Origin: Micromonospora ureilytica
GTDB lineage: Bacteria > Actinomycetota > Actinomycetes > Mycobacteriales > Micromonosporaceae
Length of the DNA stretch: 64,000 nucleotides
Reading direction: 5' to 3'
Assembly (NCBI RefSeq): GCF_015751765.1
Contig: NZ_JADOTX010000001.1
Span: 4,898,001 to 4,962,000, forward strand
A program made the position numbers and the translations under genes. This document shows, piece after piece, positions 48,594 through 58,543 of this stretch. The stretch's first letter is position 1; every line of letters starts with the position of its first letter. Below the pieces are notes generated by a model that searched no databases, was not told the origin of the DNA, and saw nothing but the letters and a program-made list of their open reading frames with translations.

Positions 48594-51139
48594 TCCCGCG
48601 GCCCCTCCGAGGTGTTCTGCGCGGCCGGCAGCCGCAGCACCATGGTGAGCCCACCGCCGGGGGTGGTCTCCGGGGTGATGCTGCCACCCATCGCCTCGGC
48701 CAACCCCCGGGACAGGGCAAGACCGAGACCGACGCCGGTCTGGTTGTCGCGGTCACCGAGGCGTTGGAACGGCAGGAAGACGTGCTCCCACTGGTCCTCC
48801 GGGATGCCCGGCCCTCGGTCGATCACCCGCAGCTCGACCTGACCGGCGTGGGCGCTGGCGGTGATCGTGGGCGGCTGTTCGGGTGGGCTGTACCGCAGCG
48901 CATTCGCGACGATGTTGACAAGCACCCGTTCCAGCAGGCCCGGGTCGGCGGTGGCGGCCGGCAGGTCGGCCGGGATGTCCGTGCCGACGGTCGCGGCAGC
49001 CGGGCCAAGTTCGTCCAACGCCAGGGGTACGGCGTCCTCCAGGCCGATCGCGGTCGCCGAGATGCCGAGGACACCGGCCTGGAGCCGGCTCATGTCCAGG
49101 AGGTTGCCGACCAGCCGGGCGAGGCGGTCCAGCGACTCCTCGGCGGTCTCCAACAGCTCCTCGCGGTCGGACTCGTCGAACTCGATGTCGTGGCTGCGCA
49201 GGCTGGTCACTGCCGCCTTCGCGGACGCCAGTGGCGTACGCAGGTCGTGGCTGACCGCGGCGAGCAGCGCGGTGCGCATCCGGTCGGCGGCGGCGAGAGG
49301 TCGGGCGGTGGCGGCCTCCTCGGCGAGCCGTTCCTGGCGCAGAGCGACGGCGGCCTGGGCGGCGAACGCCTCGACGATCCGCCGGTCGGCGGCCTCCAGG
49401 CGCCGGCCGCAGAGCACGACGGTGATCCGCTCGTCGACAGGTACCGCCGTCTCACCGCCTTCGGGAGTGCAGGCCGGGCCCTCGCCGACGCTGGCCACGA
49501 CGCTCCAGGCGTGCTCCTCGCGGGCCCGGTCGGGGCGCCCGCTGGCGTCCTCGGCCAACTCCAGGACGCTCACCGCGCGCAGCCCGAAGGTCTCCCGGAG
49601 CTGTTCCAGCAGTGCGGGAAGGGGACGTTCGCCGCGCAACACACCGCCGGCGACGGTGGCGAGGGTCTGCGCGTCGGCGGCGGCGCGGGCGGCCTCCCGG
49701 GTACGCCGGGCGGCCACGTCGACGACCCAGCTCACCGCCAGCGCCACGGCGACGAAGACGGCCAGGGCGAGCAGGTTGTCGGCCTCGGCGATGGTCAGCG
49801 TGCGGAAGGGCGGTGTGAAGAACCAGTTGAGCAGCAGCGAGCCGCCGAGCGCGGCGACCAGGGCCGGCCACACCCCGCCGACCAGCGCGACCCCGACCAC
49901 CCCGGCGAGAAACAACAGGATGTCGTTCGTCAGCGTCAGGTCGGGCAAGGTCTTCAGCAGCACTGTGAGCAGCGGCATGCCCAGTACCGCCAGGCCGAAG
50001 CCGAGCAGCCGGCGGCGTCGGGACAGCGCCGCCGGCACGGCCGCCGCCCGGCGACCCTTGCCGGCCTGCCGGTGGGTGACCAGGTGCACGTCGATCGAGC
50101 CGGAGAGCGCCGTGGTGGTCACCCCGACACCCCGGGCGAAGATCTGCGCGAGGCGACCACGTCGACTGGCCCCGAGCACCAACTGGGTGGCGTTCACACC
50201 CTGGGCGAAGTCCAGCAGCGCGGCCGGCACGTCGGTGCCGAGCACCTGGTGGTACGTGCCGCCCAGGCTCTCCACCAGCACGCGTTGCCGGGCCAGCTGG
50301 GCCGGGTCGGCGCCGGCCAGGCCGTCGCTGCGGGCCACGTGCACGGCGAGCAGGTCGGCGCCCTTGCTGCGGGCGGCGACCCGGGCGGCCCGACGGATCA
50401 GCGTCTCGCCCTCCGGGCCGCCGGTCAACGCGACCACCACCCGTTCCCGGGCCTCCCAGGTGGCGGCGATCCCCTGCTGGCTGCGGTAGCGGTCGAGCTG
50501 ATCATCGACCTTGTCGGCCAGCCAGAGCAGCGCCAGCTCGCGCAGCGCGGTGAGGTTGCCGACCCGGAAGTAGTTGCCCAACGCGGCGTCGATCTTGTCG
50601 GGTCGGTAGATGTTGCCGTGCGCCATCCGCCGACGCAGCGCCTCCGGAGTCATGTCGACCAGCTCGACCTGTTCGGCGGCGCGGACGATCTCGTCCGGCA
50701 CTGTCTCCCGCTGGGTGGTGCCGGTGATCTGCGCGACGACGTCGTTCACCGACTCCAGGTGCTGCACGTTGACAGTGGACAGCACGTCGATCCCCGCGTC
50801 GAGCAACTCCTGGACGTCCTGCCAGCGCTTGTCGTGCCGGGAACCGGGCACGTTGCTGTGCGCCAGCTCGTCGACCACAGCGATCTGCGGCCGGCGGGCC
50901 AGCACCGCGTCCAGGTCCATCTCGGTGAACTCGGCGCCCCGGTAGTCCATGGTCCGGCGGGGCACCTGCTCCAGGTCGCCGAGCATCGCTGCGGTGTGTT
51001 GGCGGCCGTGGGTCTCCACGAAACCGATCACCACGTCGGTGCCACGCGCGGCCCGCCGCTGGGCCTCCTCCAACATGGCGTACGTCTTGCCGACGCCAGG
51101 GGCGGCCCCGAGATAGATGCGCAGTTCTCCGCGTGGCAC
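48590..51139 (-). CDS. kdpD: KdpD osmosensitive potassium sensor kinase
   Basis: 849 residues. Order: KdpD N-terminal domain with Walker A LGAAPGVGKTYAM and the Walker-B-like PQIAVVDELAHSN; a USP-like domain (VVVALTGGPEGETLIRRAAR); four membrane helices (about 390-500); a GAF-like region; a DHp domain with the phospho-His in AVSHDLRTPLAS; and an HATPase with NIVANALRYSPP and DRGPGIPEDQWE. The GTG at 51139 has GGGAGG 7 nt upstream; the ATG at 51148 would touch that site. It phosphorylates KdpE. It starts 73 bp after kdpC. Confidence 0.95.
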   Translation of the reverse strand: MPRGELRIYLGAAPGVGKTYAMLEEAQRRAARGTDVVIGFVETHGRQHTAAMLGDLEQVPRRTMDYRGAEFTEMDLDAVLARRPQIAVVDELAHSNVPGSRHDKRWQDVQELLDAGIDVLSTVNVQHLESVNDVVAQITGTTQRETVPDEIVRAAEQVELVDMTPEALRRRMAHGNIYRPDKIDAALGNYFRVGNLTALRELALLWLADKVDDQLDRYRSQQGIAATWEARERVVVALTGGPEGETLIRRAARVAARSKGADLLAVHVARSDGLAGADPAQLARQRVLVESLGGTYHQVLGTDVPAALLDFAQGVNATQLVLGASRRGRLAQIFARGVGVTTTALSGSIDVHLVTHRQAGKGRRAAAVPAALSRRRRLLGFGLAVLGMPLLTVLLKTLPDLTLTNDILLFLAGVVGVALVGGVWPALVAALGGSLLLNWFFTPPFRTLTIAEADNLLALAVFVAVALAVSWVVDVAARRTREAARAAADAQTLATVAGGVLRGERPLPALLEQLRETFGLRAVSVLELAEDASGRPDRAREEHAWSVVASVGEGPACTPEGGETAVPVDERITVVLCGRRLEAADRRIVEAFAAQAAVALRQERLAEEAATARPLAAADRMRTALLAAVSHDLRTPLASAKAAVTSLRSHDIEFDESDREELLETAEESLDRLARLVGNLLDMSRLQAGVLGISATAIGLEDAVPLALDELGPAAATVGTDIPADLPAATADPGLLERVLVNIVANALRYSPPEQPPTITASAHAGQVELRVIDRGPGIPEDQWEHVFLPFQRLGDRDNQTGVGLGLALSRGLAEAMGGSITPETTPGGGLTMVLRLPAAQNTSEGPRE

Positions 51140-51212
51140 GGGGACCATCCTCCCTGGTCAGATCGGCGGGCGGGGCCGCGCCCGGTCGGCACGGCCCCGC
51201 CCGCGAGGGTGC

Positions 51213-52094
51213 TCAGCGTGCGGCGAACTGCTTGTCGAGCGCGAGGTTGAGCTCCAGCACGTTGACGCCGGGTTCACCCATGAAGCCCAGCCCACGCCCG
51301 TCGGTGTGCTCCTTGACCAGCTCGCGGACCGCCGCCGGGTCCGCGCCGCGCTCCCGCGCGACCCGGTTCACCTGCAACTCGGCGTACGCCGGGCTGATCT
51401 GCGGGTCGAGGCCGCTGGCGCTGGCGGTTACCGCGTCGGCCGGCACCGCCGGGTCGGCGGGCGCGTCGCCCCGGATCGGGGTGACCACCCCACCGGCGGC
51501 CACGTAGTCCTCGCCGGGCTGGGCCAGCTCCACAGTCACCCCCTCGTAGGTGGGGACGAACGGAGTGGCCGGGGCGGCCTGGTTGACGCTGACCACCCGG
51601 GTGACCGGACCGGTCAGACCGTCGGCGCGGAAGACCGCGAGCACGGCGCCCACCCCGTCGTCGGTGCAGAACGGGCGTCGACCGTCGACGCCGTTCAGCT
51701 CGCCGACCTCCTTGCTGCGCCCGCACACCTGGGTGAGCAGGCTCTCGCTGGACTCCTCCGGGTCGGTGGCGATGGTGTCGACGACGCTCTCCGGCCCGAG
51801 GTTGCTGGCCGAGGTGGACGTCGGGTCGTACCCGTCGCCGGCGGCGGAGGGTCGGGACTGGAAGTACCGAGCGACCGGGTTGCCGTCCGCGTCGGTGAAG
51901 GACTGACCGATCAGCGCGCTGCCGACAGTCGTCCCGCCCGAGGTGATAAGCGATCCGTCGGTCTTGTGGTTGAGGCCGGGTAGCTGACCGACAGCTACCA
52001 GGGCCAGCGGGTAGACCAGGCCGAGCAGCACCGTGAAGACGAGTACGGCGCGCAGCGCGGCGAGGTGTTGGGCGATCCAGGTGGGTAGACGCAT
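51213..52094 (-). CDS. kdpC: KdpC subunit of the potassium-transporting ATPase
   Basis: 293 residues, considerably longer than the roughly 190-residue E. coli protein. One N-terminal membrane helix (LRAVLVFTVLLGLVYPLALV) is followed by GSALIGQSFTDADGNPVARY, FQSRPSAAGDGYDPTSTSAS, NLGPESVVDTI, and the C-terminal SGLDPQISPAYAELQVNRVA. The extra length lies in a mid-protein insert (about 105-190) with three Cys-containing segments, apparently a taxon-specific elaboration. ATG overlaps the kdpB TGA by one base. It stabilises the KdpA/KdpB complex. Confidence 0.95.
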   Translation of the reverse strand: MRLPTWIAQHLAALRAVLVFTVLLGLVYPLALVAVGQLPGLNHKTDGSLITSGGTTVGSALIGQSFTDADGNPVARYFQSRPSAAGDGYDPTSTSASNLGPESVVDTIATDPEESSESLLTQVCGRSKEVGELNGVDGRRPFCTDDGVGAVLAVFRADGLTGPVTRVVSVNQAAPATPFVPTYEGVTVELAQPGEDYVAAGGVVTPIRGDAPADPAVPADAVTASASGLDPQISPAYAELQVNRVARERGADPAAVRELVKEHTDGRGLGFMGEPGVNVLELNLALDKQFAAR

Positions 52095-54304
52095 CACGAA
52101 ATCCCCGGGATGAACTGGATGAGCAGGTCGATGAGCTTGATCCCGATGAACGGCACGATGATGCCGCCCAGCCCGTACACCAACAGGTTGCGGCTGAGCA
52201 GCTTCGACGCGGCGGCCGGCCGGTACCGCACGCCCCGCAGGGCGAGCGGGATCAGTGCGATGATCACCAGGGCGTTGAAGATGACAGCGGACAGGATCGC
52301 CGACTCCGGGCTGGACAGCCGCATGATGTTCAGCGCGTCCAGGCTCGGGTAGAGGCCGGCGAACATGGCCGGGATGATCGCGAAGTACTTCGCGATGTCG
52401 TTGGCGATGCTGAACGTGGTCAGCGCGCCACGGGTGATCAGCAACTGCTTGCCGATCTCCACGATCTCGATCAGCTTGGTCGGGTCGGAGTCGAGGTCGA
52501 CCATGTTGCCGGCCTCCTTCGCGGCCGACGTGCCGGTGTTCATGGCCACCCCGACGTCGGCCTGCGCGAGCGCCGGCGCGTCGTTGGTGCCGTCACCTGT
52601 CATCGCGACCAGCCGGCCACCCTCCTGCTCCCGCTTGATCAGCGCGAGCTTGTCCTCCGGCGTCGCCTCGGCCAGGAAGTCGTCCACCCCGGCCTCGTCG
52701 GCGATCGCCTTCGCGGTTCGCGGGTTGTCACCGGTGATCATCACGGTTCGGATGCCCATCCGGCGCATCTCGTCGAACCGCTCCCGCATGCCGGACTTGA
52801 CCACGTCCTTGAGGTGGATGACGCCAAGCGCGCGGGCGGGCTCACCGTCGACGTGCTCGGCGACCACGAGTGGGGTGCCGCCGGTGCCGCTGATCGCGTC
52901 CACGATTTCGCCGACCTGCTCGGTCGGGTGACCGCCGTTCTCCCGTACCCACTTCATCACCGCGGCGGCGGCGCCCTTGCGGACCCGGCGGGCCGTGCCC
53001 ACCGCGCCGGCATCGACGCTGGCGTCCGGGGTGAGGTCGACGCCGCTCATCCGGGTCTGCGCGGTGAACGGTACGAAGGTGGCGTGCGGCATCACGCCGG
53101 GTTGACGCTCGCGCAGCCCGAACTCGTTCTTCGCCAGGACGACCACCGAGCGCCCCTCCGGGGTCTCGTCGGCCAGGCTGGACAGCTGCGCGGCATCGGC
53201 GAGCGCCGCGGGGTCGACCCCCTCGACAGGTACGAACTCGGCGGCCTGCCGGTTGCCCAGCGTGATGGTGCCGGTCTTGTCCAGCAGCAGGGTGTTGACG
53301 TCACCGGCCGCCTCGACGGCCCGGCCGCTCATGGCCAGGACGTTGCGCTGCACCAGTCGGTCCATGCCGGCGATGCCGATGGCGGAGAGCAGCGCGCCGA
53401 TGGTGGTGGGGATCAGGCAGACCAGCAGCGAGATCAGCACCACGCCTGTGACGCCGGAGTCGGTGATCGCCCCGCTGTTCGGCGCTGCCGCCTGGTACGC
53501 CTTGGAGAAGATAGCCAACGGCTGGAGGGTGACAACGGCCAGCAGGAAGATGACAGTGAGCGCGGCGAGCAGGATGTTCAGCGCGATCTCGTTCGGCGTC
53601 TTCTGCCGGTTGGCGCCCTCGACCAGGGCGATCATCCGGTCGATGAAGCTCTCCCCCGGCTTCTGGGTGATCTTCACGATGATCTGGTCGGAGAGCACCT
53701 TGGTGCCGCCGGTGACCGCGCTGCGGTCGCCGCCGGACTCCCGGATGACCGGGGCGGACTCGCCGGTGATGGCCGACTCGTCGACGCTGGCGATGCCCTC
53801 CACGATGTCGCCGTCGCCCGGGATGATGCCGCCCGCCTCGACGAGCACCACGTCGCCCTGACGGAGGTCCGGTGCCGGCACCGCCTCATCGCGGTAGGTG
53901 TTGGCCCGAGCACCCGGCTTCCAGTCGATCAGCCGGGTGGCGATGGTGTCCTTCTTCGCCTGCCGCAGGGTCGCGGCCTGGGCCTTGCCCCGACCCTCGG
54001 CCACCGCCTCGGCCAGGTTGGCGAAGACCACTGTCAGCCAGAGCCAGATGGTGATCGCCCAGGCGAACACCGACGGGTCGATCACCGCCAGGACTGTGGT
54101 GAAGGCCGCGCCGACCTCCACGATCAGCATCACCGGGTTGCGCCACAGCGTGCGGGGGTCGAGCTTGCGTACCGCGTCCGGCAGGGACCGGATCAACTGC
54201 TTGGGGTCGAGCAGGCCCCCGCCGATCCGGTTGCCCTGGGTAGCGGGCGTGCCGGCGAGTTGCTCTGTCGGGGCGGACGTGACGGACATGTCCTCGTTCC
54301 TCAT
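52094..54304 (-). CDS. kdpB: KdpB catalytic P-type ATPase subunit
   Basis: 736 residues. Phosphorylation motif DKTGT with [16 protein letters not shown] before it, TGES in the actuator domain ([18 protein letters not shown]), PxxTFV-like [15 protein letters not shown], and the hinge [20 protein letters not shown]. It hydrolyses ATP to drive K+ uptake through KdpA. Two start codons are possible, ATG 54304 (GAGGGG in the kdpA end) and ATG 54289; the former is used here. Confidence 0.95.
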   Translation of the reverse strand: MRNEDMSVTSAPTEQLAGTPATQGNRIGGGLLDPKQLIRSLPDAVRKLDPRTLWRNPVMLIVEVGAAFTTVLAVIDPSVFAWAITIWLWLTVVFANLAEAVAEGRGKAQAATLRQAKKDTIATRLIDWKPGARANTYRDEAVPAPDLRQGDVVLVEAGGIIPGDGDIVEGIASVDESAITGESAPVIRESGGDRSAVTGGTKVLSDQIIVKITQKPGESFIDRMIALVEGANRQKTPNEIALNILLAALTVIFLLAVVTLQPLAIFSKAYQAAAPNSGAITDSGVTGVVLISLLVCLIPTTIGALLSAIGIAGMDRLVQRNVLAMSGRAVEAAGDVNTLLLDKTGTITLGNRQAAEFVPVEGVDPAALADAAQLSSLADETPEGRSVVVLAKNEFGLRERQPGVMPHATFVPFTAQTRMSGVDLTPDASVDAGAVGTARRVRKGAAAAVMKWVRENGGHPTEQVGEIVDAISGTGGTPLVVAEHVDGEPARALGVIHLKDVVKSGMRERFDEMRRMGIRTVMITGDNPRTAKAIADEAGVDDFLAEATPEDKLALIKREQEGGRLVAMTGDGTNDAPALAQADVGVAMNTGTSAAKEAGNMVDLDSDPTKLIEIVEIGKQLLITRGALTTFSIANDIAKYFAIIPAMFAGLYPSLDALNIMRLSSPESAILSAVIFNALVIIALIPLALRGVRYRPAAASKLLSRNLLVYGLGGIIVPFIGIKLIDLLIQFIPGIS

Positions 54305-54309
54305 GGTGG

Positions 54310-55965
54310 TCAGAGCCCCTCTGCCAGCGGGCCGAGGGCCAGCGCGGGCAAGAAGGTCAACGCGACGAGGACCACGGTGACGCCGACGACCATGCCGATG
54401 AACAGCGGTCGGTGGGTCGGCAGCGTGCCCTCGGACGCGGGGGTGGGTGCCTGGCGGGCCAGCGAGCCGGCCAACGCGAGCACGAAGATGAGCGGCAGGA
54501 ACCGGCCCAGCAGCATGCACAACCCGAGCGCGGTGTCCCACCAGGTGGTGTTGACGGTGATGCCGCCGAACGCGGAGCCGTTGTTGTTGCTGGCCGAGGT
54601 GAACGCGTACAGCACCTCGGAGAGGCCGTGCGGGCCGACGTTGAGCGCCGTCGAGTTGTTGCCCGTGGCGAACGCCGCAGCCGTACCGACGAGCACCAGG
54701 ATCGGCGTGATCAGGAAGTAGAGCGAGGCGAACTTGATCTCGCGCGACCCGATCTTCTTGCCCAGGTACTCGGGAGTGCGGCCCACCATCAGCCCGGCCA
54801 CGAAGACCGTGATCACGGCGAGGATGAGCAGGCCGTAGAGACCCGAACCGGTGCCACCCGGCGCGACCTCGCCGAGCATCATGTTGACCATCGTCATCAT
54901 GCCGCCGAGCGAGGTGAACGAGTCGTGGAACGAGTTGACAGCACCGGTCGAGGTGAGCGTGGTGGCGGCGGCGAAGGTGGCCGAGTTCGACACGTCGAAC
55001 CGCACCTCCTTGCCCTCCATCGCCGCACCGACCGCCTGCGGCACCGTGCCGTGGCCGGCCAGCTCGAAGATGTTGGTGATGGCGACGCTGAGGAACGCGA
55101 GGATGCCCATCACCGCTGCGATGGCGTAGCCCTGCCGGTTCTGCCCGACCATCCGGCCGAAGACCCGGGGCAGGCTGAACGGGATCAGGAAGATCAGAAA
55201 GATCTCCAGCCAGTTCGTCCAGCTGGTGGGGTTCTCGAACGGGTGCGCGCTGTTGACGTTGTAGAAGCCGCCACCGTTGGTGCCCAGCTCCTTGATCACT
55301 TCCTGGCTGGCGACCGGACCACCCGTGATGGTCTGCGTGCCGCCGGTCAGCGTGCTCACGTCGGTGCCGCCGGAGAGGTTCTGCACCACGCCGCCGATCA
55401 TCAGCGCGATCGCGCCGAGCACCGCGATCGGCAGCAGGATCCGCAGCACGATCCGGGTCAGGTCGACCCAGAAGTTGCCGAGCTGCCCGGTGCGGCTGCG
55501 GGCGAAGCCGCGTACCAGCGCGACAGCCACCGCGATGCCGACCGCCGCCGAGACGAAGTTCTGCACGGCCAGGCCGGCCATCTGCACCAGGTGGCCCATC
55601 GTCGACTCACCCGAGTACGACTGCCAGTTCGTGTTGGTCACGAACGACACTGCCGTGTTCCACGCGCCGTGCGGCACCACCGGGTCGAACCCCAGCGACA
55701 GCCACAGGTGGTTCTGCACCCGCTGGAACAGGTACAGGAACAGGATCGAGACCGCGGAGAACGCCAGCACGCTGCGGGCGTACACGCCCCAGGTCTGCTC
55801 GGCCGCCGGGTTGACCCCGACCAGTCGGAAGATGCCCCGCTCGACCCGCGACTGCTTCGTGCCGGCGACCGCCCGGAACATGTAGTCGCCGAACGGCTTG
55901 TAGACGGCGACGAGGGCCGCCACCAGCGTCACGATGAAGATGACGCCCGCTGTTGTCATGGTCAT
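54310..55965 (-). CDS. kdpA: KdpA potassium-translocating subunit
   Basis: 551 residues, about ten membrane helices, superfamily of K+ transporters with four selectivity-loop repeats. Visible loops: [60 protein letters not shown] and [17 protein letters not shown] overlaps the kdpF TGA (TGATG). It forms the K+ path of KdpFABC. Confidence 0.96.
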   Translation of the reverse strand: MTMTTAGVIFIVTLVAALVAVYKPFGDYMFRAVAGTKQSRVERGIFRLVGVNPAAEQTWGVYARSVLAFSAVSILFLYLFQRVQNHLWLSLGFDPVVPHGAWNTAVSFVTNTNWQSYSGESTMGHLVQMAGLAVQNFVSAAVGIAVAVALVRGFARSRTGQLGNFWVDLTRIVLRILLPIAVLGAIALMIGGVVQNLSGGTDVSTLTGGTQTITGGPVASQEVIKELGTNGGGFYNVNSAHPFENPTSWTNWLEIFLIFLIPFSLPRVFGRMVGQNRQGYAIAAVMGILAFLSVAITNIFELAGHGTVPQAVGAAMEGKEVRFDVSNSATFAAATTLTSTGAVNSFHDSFTSLGGMMTMVNMMLGEVAPGGTGSGLYGLLILAVITVFVAGLMVGRTPEYLGKKIGSREIKFASLYFLITPILVLVGTAAAFATGNNSTALNVGPHGLSEVLYAFTSASNNNGSAFGGITVNTTWWDTALGLCMLLGRFLPLIFVLALAGSLARQAPTPASEGTLPTHRPLFIGMVVGVTVVLVALTFLPALALGPLAEGL

Positions 55966-56054
55966 CAGAAGCGCTCCGGAAACAGCAGGGCGAACACCAG
56001 GAACGCGCCCAGGACGATCGCGAGCACCAGACCGACGGCGTTTACCGCGTTCAC
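55965..56054 (-). CDS. kdpF: KdpF small membrane subunit (29 aa)
   Basis: 29 residues: GTG start, [20 protein letters not shown] then FALLFPERF, a single membrane helix exactly as in KdpF, which stabilises the KdpABC complex as a lipid-like subunit. Its stop overlaps the kdpA ATG, and its start overlaps the preceding 27-residue ORF by 4 nt. Confidence 0.92.
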   Translation of the reverse strand: MNAVNAVGLVLAIVLGAFLVFALLFPERF

Positions 56055-56134
56055 AGCTTTTCCACCGCCCGGACCACCAGGGCGAGCACTGCGAACAGCG
56101 CCACCGTCAGGATCACGAACACCACGTCAGACAC
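56051..56134 (-). CDS. 27-residue membrane peptide heading the kdp operon
   Basis: GTG start with GAGGAG 5 nt upstream; [20 protein letters not shown] then VRAVEKL, followed by TGA that overlaps the kdpF start (GTGA). One membrane helix with a basic C-terminal tail. Similar short helices precede kdpF in other actinomycetes as far as I recall, but I know of no assigned role. It may be an extra subunit of the pump or a leader that couples translation. Confidence 0.8.
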   Translation of the reverse strand: MSDVVFVILTVALFAVLALVVRAVEKL

Positions 56135-56493
56135 GCTGACTCCTCAGCCGGAAAGGTTCGTCGCGACCGCCTTCCGGTCGCGCCGGGCAATCAAAGCCCC
56201 ACCAACCGCCGGACGGCAGCTGTCATAACGCGACCATGACGGAGGCAAACCTTTTCTTGACGTGGTTTTCACATCTGCACACTGAACAGGTGAAATGCGG
56301 CACAGGCCCTCGGTGGGCCGCGAGGTCGAGACCGGGTTGTCCGCCCTTTGCTCTGCACCCGCGGAGGCGACACTCACGGTCTGTAGCTGGTGCCTCCGCG
56401 GGTGCAGAGCAAAGGGGGGATGCAGGGAGAGAGGCCATGCGCGACCCGGACGGGGTGGCTCTATGGCGCGGCGGGGCGGAGGTGCGAGGCCGT
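56135..56493. other. kdp promoter region and spacer
   Basis: 359 bp between the kdp operon start and the stop of the methyltransferase gene. Near 56250-56290 lies an A/T-richer patch (CTTTTCTTGACGTGGTTTTC), the likely site of kdp promoter/KdpE binding. The second half holds the large palindrome at 56344-56416. No protein gene seen. Confidence 0.5.
56344..56416. repeat. Large perfect palindrome (25-bp arms, 23-nt loop)
   Basis: Arms at 56344-56368 and 56392-56416 are perfect reverse complements (inner part CTCTGCACCCGCGGAGGC). It follows the methyltransferase gene and precedes the kdp promoter. It could terminate transcription coming from the methyltransferase, but the stem is longer than needed, and a mobile or REP-like palindrome is equally possible. 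Confidence 0.8.
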
Positions 56494-57534
56494 TCAGGCC
56501 GGGCGGCGGGCCACCAGCACGTCGCGCATGATCGACTGGTCCACCCGGTGCCGCAGCGCACGGTAGGGCTCGGCGTCGACCACTGTCAGGCCGGCGTCGG
56601 CCAACGCCGCCGCCGCGTCGTCCCGGCTGGCGACGTGGGTGTTCCAGGAGACACCGAGCGCACCGCCGGGGCGCAACAGCCGGGCCCAGACCGGCGCGGC
56701 GTCCGCGAGCAACGCCAGCGGGTCGCGGGTCAACCCCTGCCCAGCGGTACGACTGCCGTGCTGCACGCCGTACGGCGCGTCGGCGACGACCAGGTCCACG
56801 GTCTCCGGGCGGAAGAACTCCGCCGAGCGGGCCGTGTCGGCGTTGACCACGTCCAGCAACTGCGTCTGGCCGGCCTTGTGCTCCTCGCGGGTCGGCGCCA
56901 ACTCGATCCGCAACCGCCGGCCGACCACCTTGCGCTCCCGCCGCACCGGCCCCGACTCCAGCACCCGGTGCTTGACCCGCTTCTGCTTCAGCCAGGTGGT
57001 GATGAACGCCCGGTACGCCTCGACGTCCTTCTGGTCGCGCTCGATCCCGGCGGCGTCGAAGCCGTACATCAGCGCCTGGTTGAGGGTGGTGCCCCGACCA
57101 CAGAGCGGGTCGAGCACCCGGAACCGGCGGCTGGTCATCTCGGTGGCCCAGTCCGAGGCGAGCAGTGTGACGTTGAGCAGCAGCTTGGTGAACTGCTCGT
57201 TGGTCTTGCCCGGGTACTTCTGGATGGTGAGCAGATCGTCGTCGTAGCGGTCCAGGCGGCTCCACTCGATCGGCCGCAGCAGCTCGCCCACGATCTCGAA
57301 CAGCGCGTACCCGGCGGACAGGTTGCCCAGGACGGCCAGGTCCCGCTCGGTCAGCCCATCCCCGCTGAAGGTGACGTAGGACGCGCCTCCGACCACCTCG
57401 GTGTCCAGCTCGCCGATCCGACCGTCCAGCGCCGAGCGGCCGAAGATCTCCAGCTCGGCCCGGGTGAGGTCGACGGCGGCGCGGGCGTACACCCGGTTGG
57501 TGGCGGGCAGGATCAGCAGGCCGTAACGCGTCAT
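56494..57534 (-). CDS. TRM11-like SAM-dependent methyltransferase
   Basis: 346 residues. N-terminal part (about 1-140) resembles a substrate-binding region; SAM motif VLDPLCGRGTTLNQALMYGF at about 158-177, then GIERDQKDVEAY and the catalytic-type motif LVVADAPYGVQHGSR (DPPY-like with Ala). Expected N-methylation of a guanine or adenine in RNA or DNA; the TRM11/THUMP relationship points to tRNA but no THUMP domain is obvious. ATG at 57534 lacks a strong ribosome site; no better start is seen. Confidence 0.85.
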   Translation of the reverse strand: MTRYGLLILPATNRVYARAAVDLTRAELEIFGRSALDGRIGELDTEVVGGASYVTFSGDGLTERDLAVLGNLSAGYALFEIVGELLRPIEWSRLDRYDDDLLTIQKYPGKTNEQFTKLLLNVTLLASDWATEMTSRRFRVLDPLCGRGTTLNQALMYGFDAAGIERDQKDVEAYRAFITTWLKQKRVKHRVLESGPVRRERKVVGRRLRIELAPTREEHKAGQTQLLDVVNADTARSAEFFRPETVDLVVADAPYGVQHGSRTAGQGLTRDPLALLADAAPVWARLLRPGGALGVSWNTHVASRDDAAAALADAGLTVVDAEPYRALRHRVDQSIMRDVLVARRPA

Positions 57535-57606
57535 GATCCGGCGAGTATTCCACAACCAGTCACGGTTGCCGGGAACCGGAGCGGCTGCCGGAGCGACTAC
57601 CGATAC

Positions 57607-58506
57607 ATGGGGTGTGAGCAGTGGCGGGAGGTCCTGTCCGCGCAGCTGGACGGGGAGGAGACCGCCGCCGAACTGACGGCGGTGCAGGGGCACCTCGACG
57701 GGTGTGCCGAGTGCCGGGCCTGGTTCACGGCGGTGGCGGCGGTGACTCGTCGGGTTCGTACCCGATTGGTCGTTGAGGTCCCCGACCGGACGGCGGCGAT
57801 CCTGGCCGCCACCACGGCGGCGCCGGCCCACCGGTCGCGGTGGCGGCGCCTGGCCGGAGGAGGTCGGTTGGCAACCGGGCTGCGCTCGGTGTTCGGGCGT
57901 GGTGGGTCGGTCGCCGGACTACGCGCGGCGTTCGGACGTGGCCCGCTCGTCGCCGGCCTGCGCTCGGCGCTCGGGCTGCTCGGCGCGGTGCAGTTGGTGC
58001 TCGGCCTGGCCCAGGTGGGCCGAGGCGCGACAGCCGACCACCTGCACCCCACCGGCCAGCACCTGTGGCACGAGTCCGCGGCGTGGAACGTGGCAGTGGG
58101 CGCGGGCTTCCTGTTCGTGGCGCTGCGCCGCAGCCCACCCGCCGGGCTGCTGCCGATGCTCAGCGCGTTCGTCGGCACGTTGCTGCTGCTGTCGGTCAAC
58201 GACCTGGCCACCGGATCGGTGGGCGGGGAACGCCTGATCAGCCACGGCTTCCTGGTGGTCGGCTATTTGATCACCGTGCTGCTGTCCCGGCCCGGTCTGC
58301 GCCCCGGCGGGCCGGTACCGCAACGGCAGCCGACACCGTCCCGCTGGCGCTTCGGGGCCGACGAGGTGGACCGGCCGCTGCGGGTGGTACGCCCCGAGTC
58401 CTACCCGGCCCAGGCCGCCGACCGTTACGCCGCCCCGGCGGCGCGTACCGGCCCGGCCACTCCGGCGGCCCGTACCAGCACGGCCGACGAACGGCGCGCC
58501 GCCTGA
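57607..58506 (+). CDS. Zinc-finger (anti-sigma-like) membrane protein with internal repeats
   Basis: 299 residues. N-terminal ZAS-like motif HxxxCxxC (H29, C33, C36) in GHLDGCAECRAWF, as in anti-sigma factors. Residues 91-129 contain three 13-residue repeats (GLRSVFGRGGSVA, GLRAAFGRGPLVA, GLRSALGLLGAV-). Four membrane helices follow (SALGLLGAVQLVLGLAQV, AAWNVAVGAGFLFVALR, LLPMLSAFVGTLLLLSV, FLVVGYLITVLLSRP), then an 80-residue Pro/Arg-rich tail. No sigma factor gene is adjacent, so its partner is unknown. It is convergent with the TetR gene. Confidence 0.82.
   Translation: MGCEQWREVLSAQLDGEETAAELTAVQGHLDGCAECRAWFTAVAAVTRRVRTRLVVEVPDRTAAILAATTAAPAHRSRWRRLAGGGRLATGLRSVFGRGGSVAGLRAAFGRGPLVAGLRSALGLLGAVQLVLGLAQVGRGATADHLHPTGQHLWHESAAWNVAVGAGFLFVALRRSPPAGLLPMLSAFVGTLLLLSVNDLATGSVGGERLISHGFLVVGYLITVLLSRPGLRPGGPVPQRQPTPSRWRFGADEVDRPLRVVRPESYPAQAADRYAAPAARTGPATPAARTSTADERRAA
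57877..57993 (+). repeat. 39-bp tandem repeat inside the zinc-finger protein gene
   Basis: Three imperfect 39-bp units encode the 13-residue repeats at residues 91-129. Units one and two are most alike; the third runs into the first membrane helix. Confidence 0.7.
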
Positions 58507-58543
58507 GGGTCGGCGGCCCGGCGGAACGCTCGGCCCACGGCGC

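Noticed and set aside
48764..51250. An 828-codon plus-strand frame
   Set aside because: Antisense to kdpD; the translation has no domain and is a side effect of GC-rich codon use.
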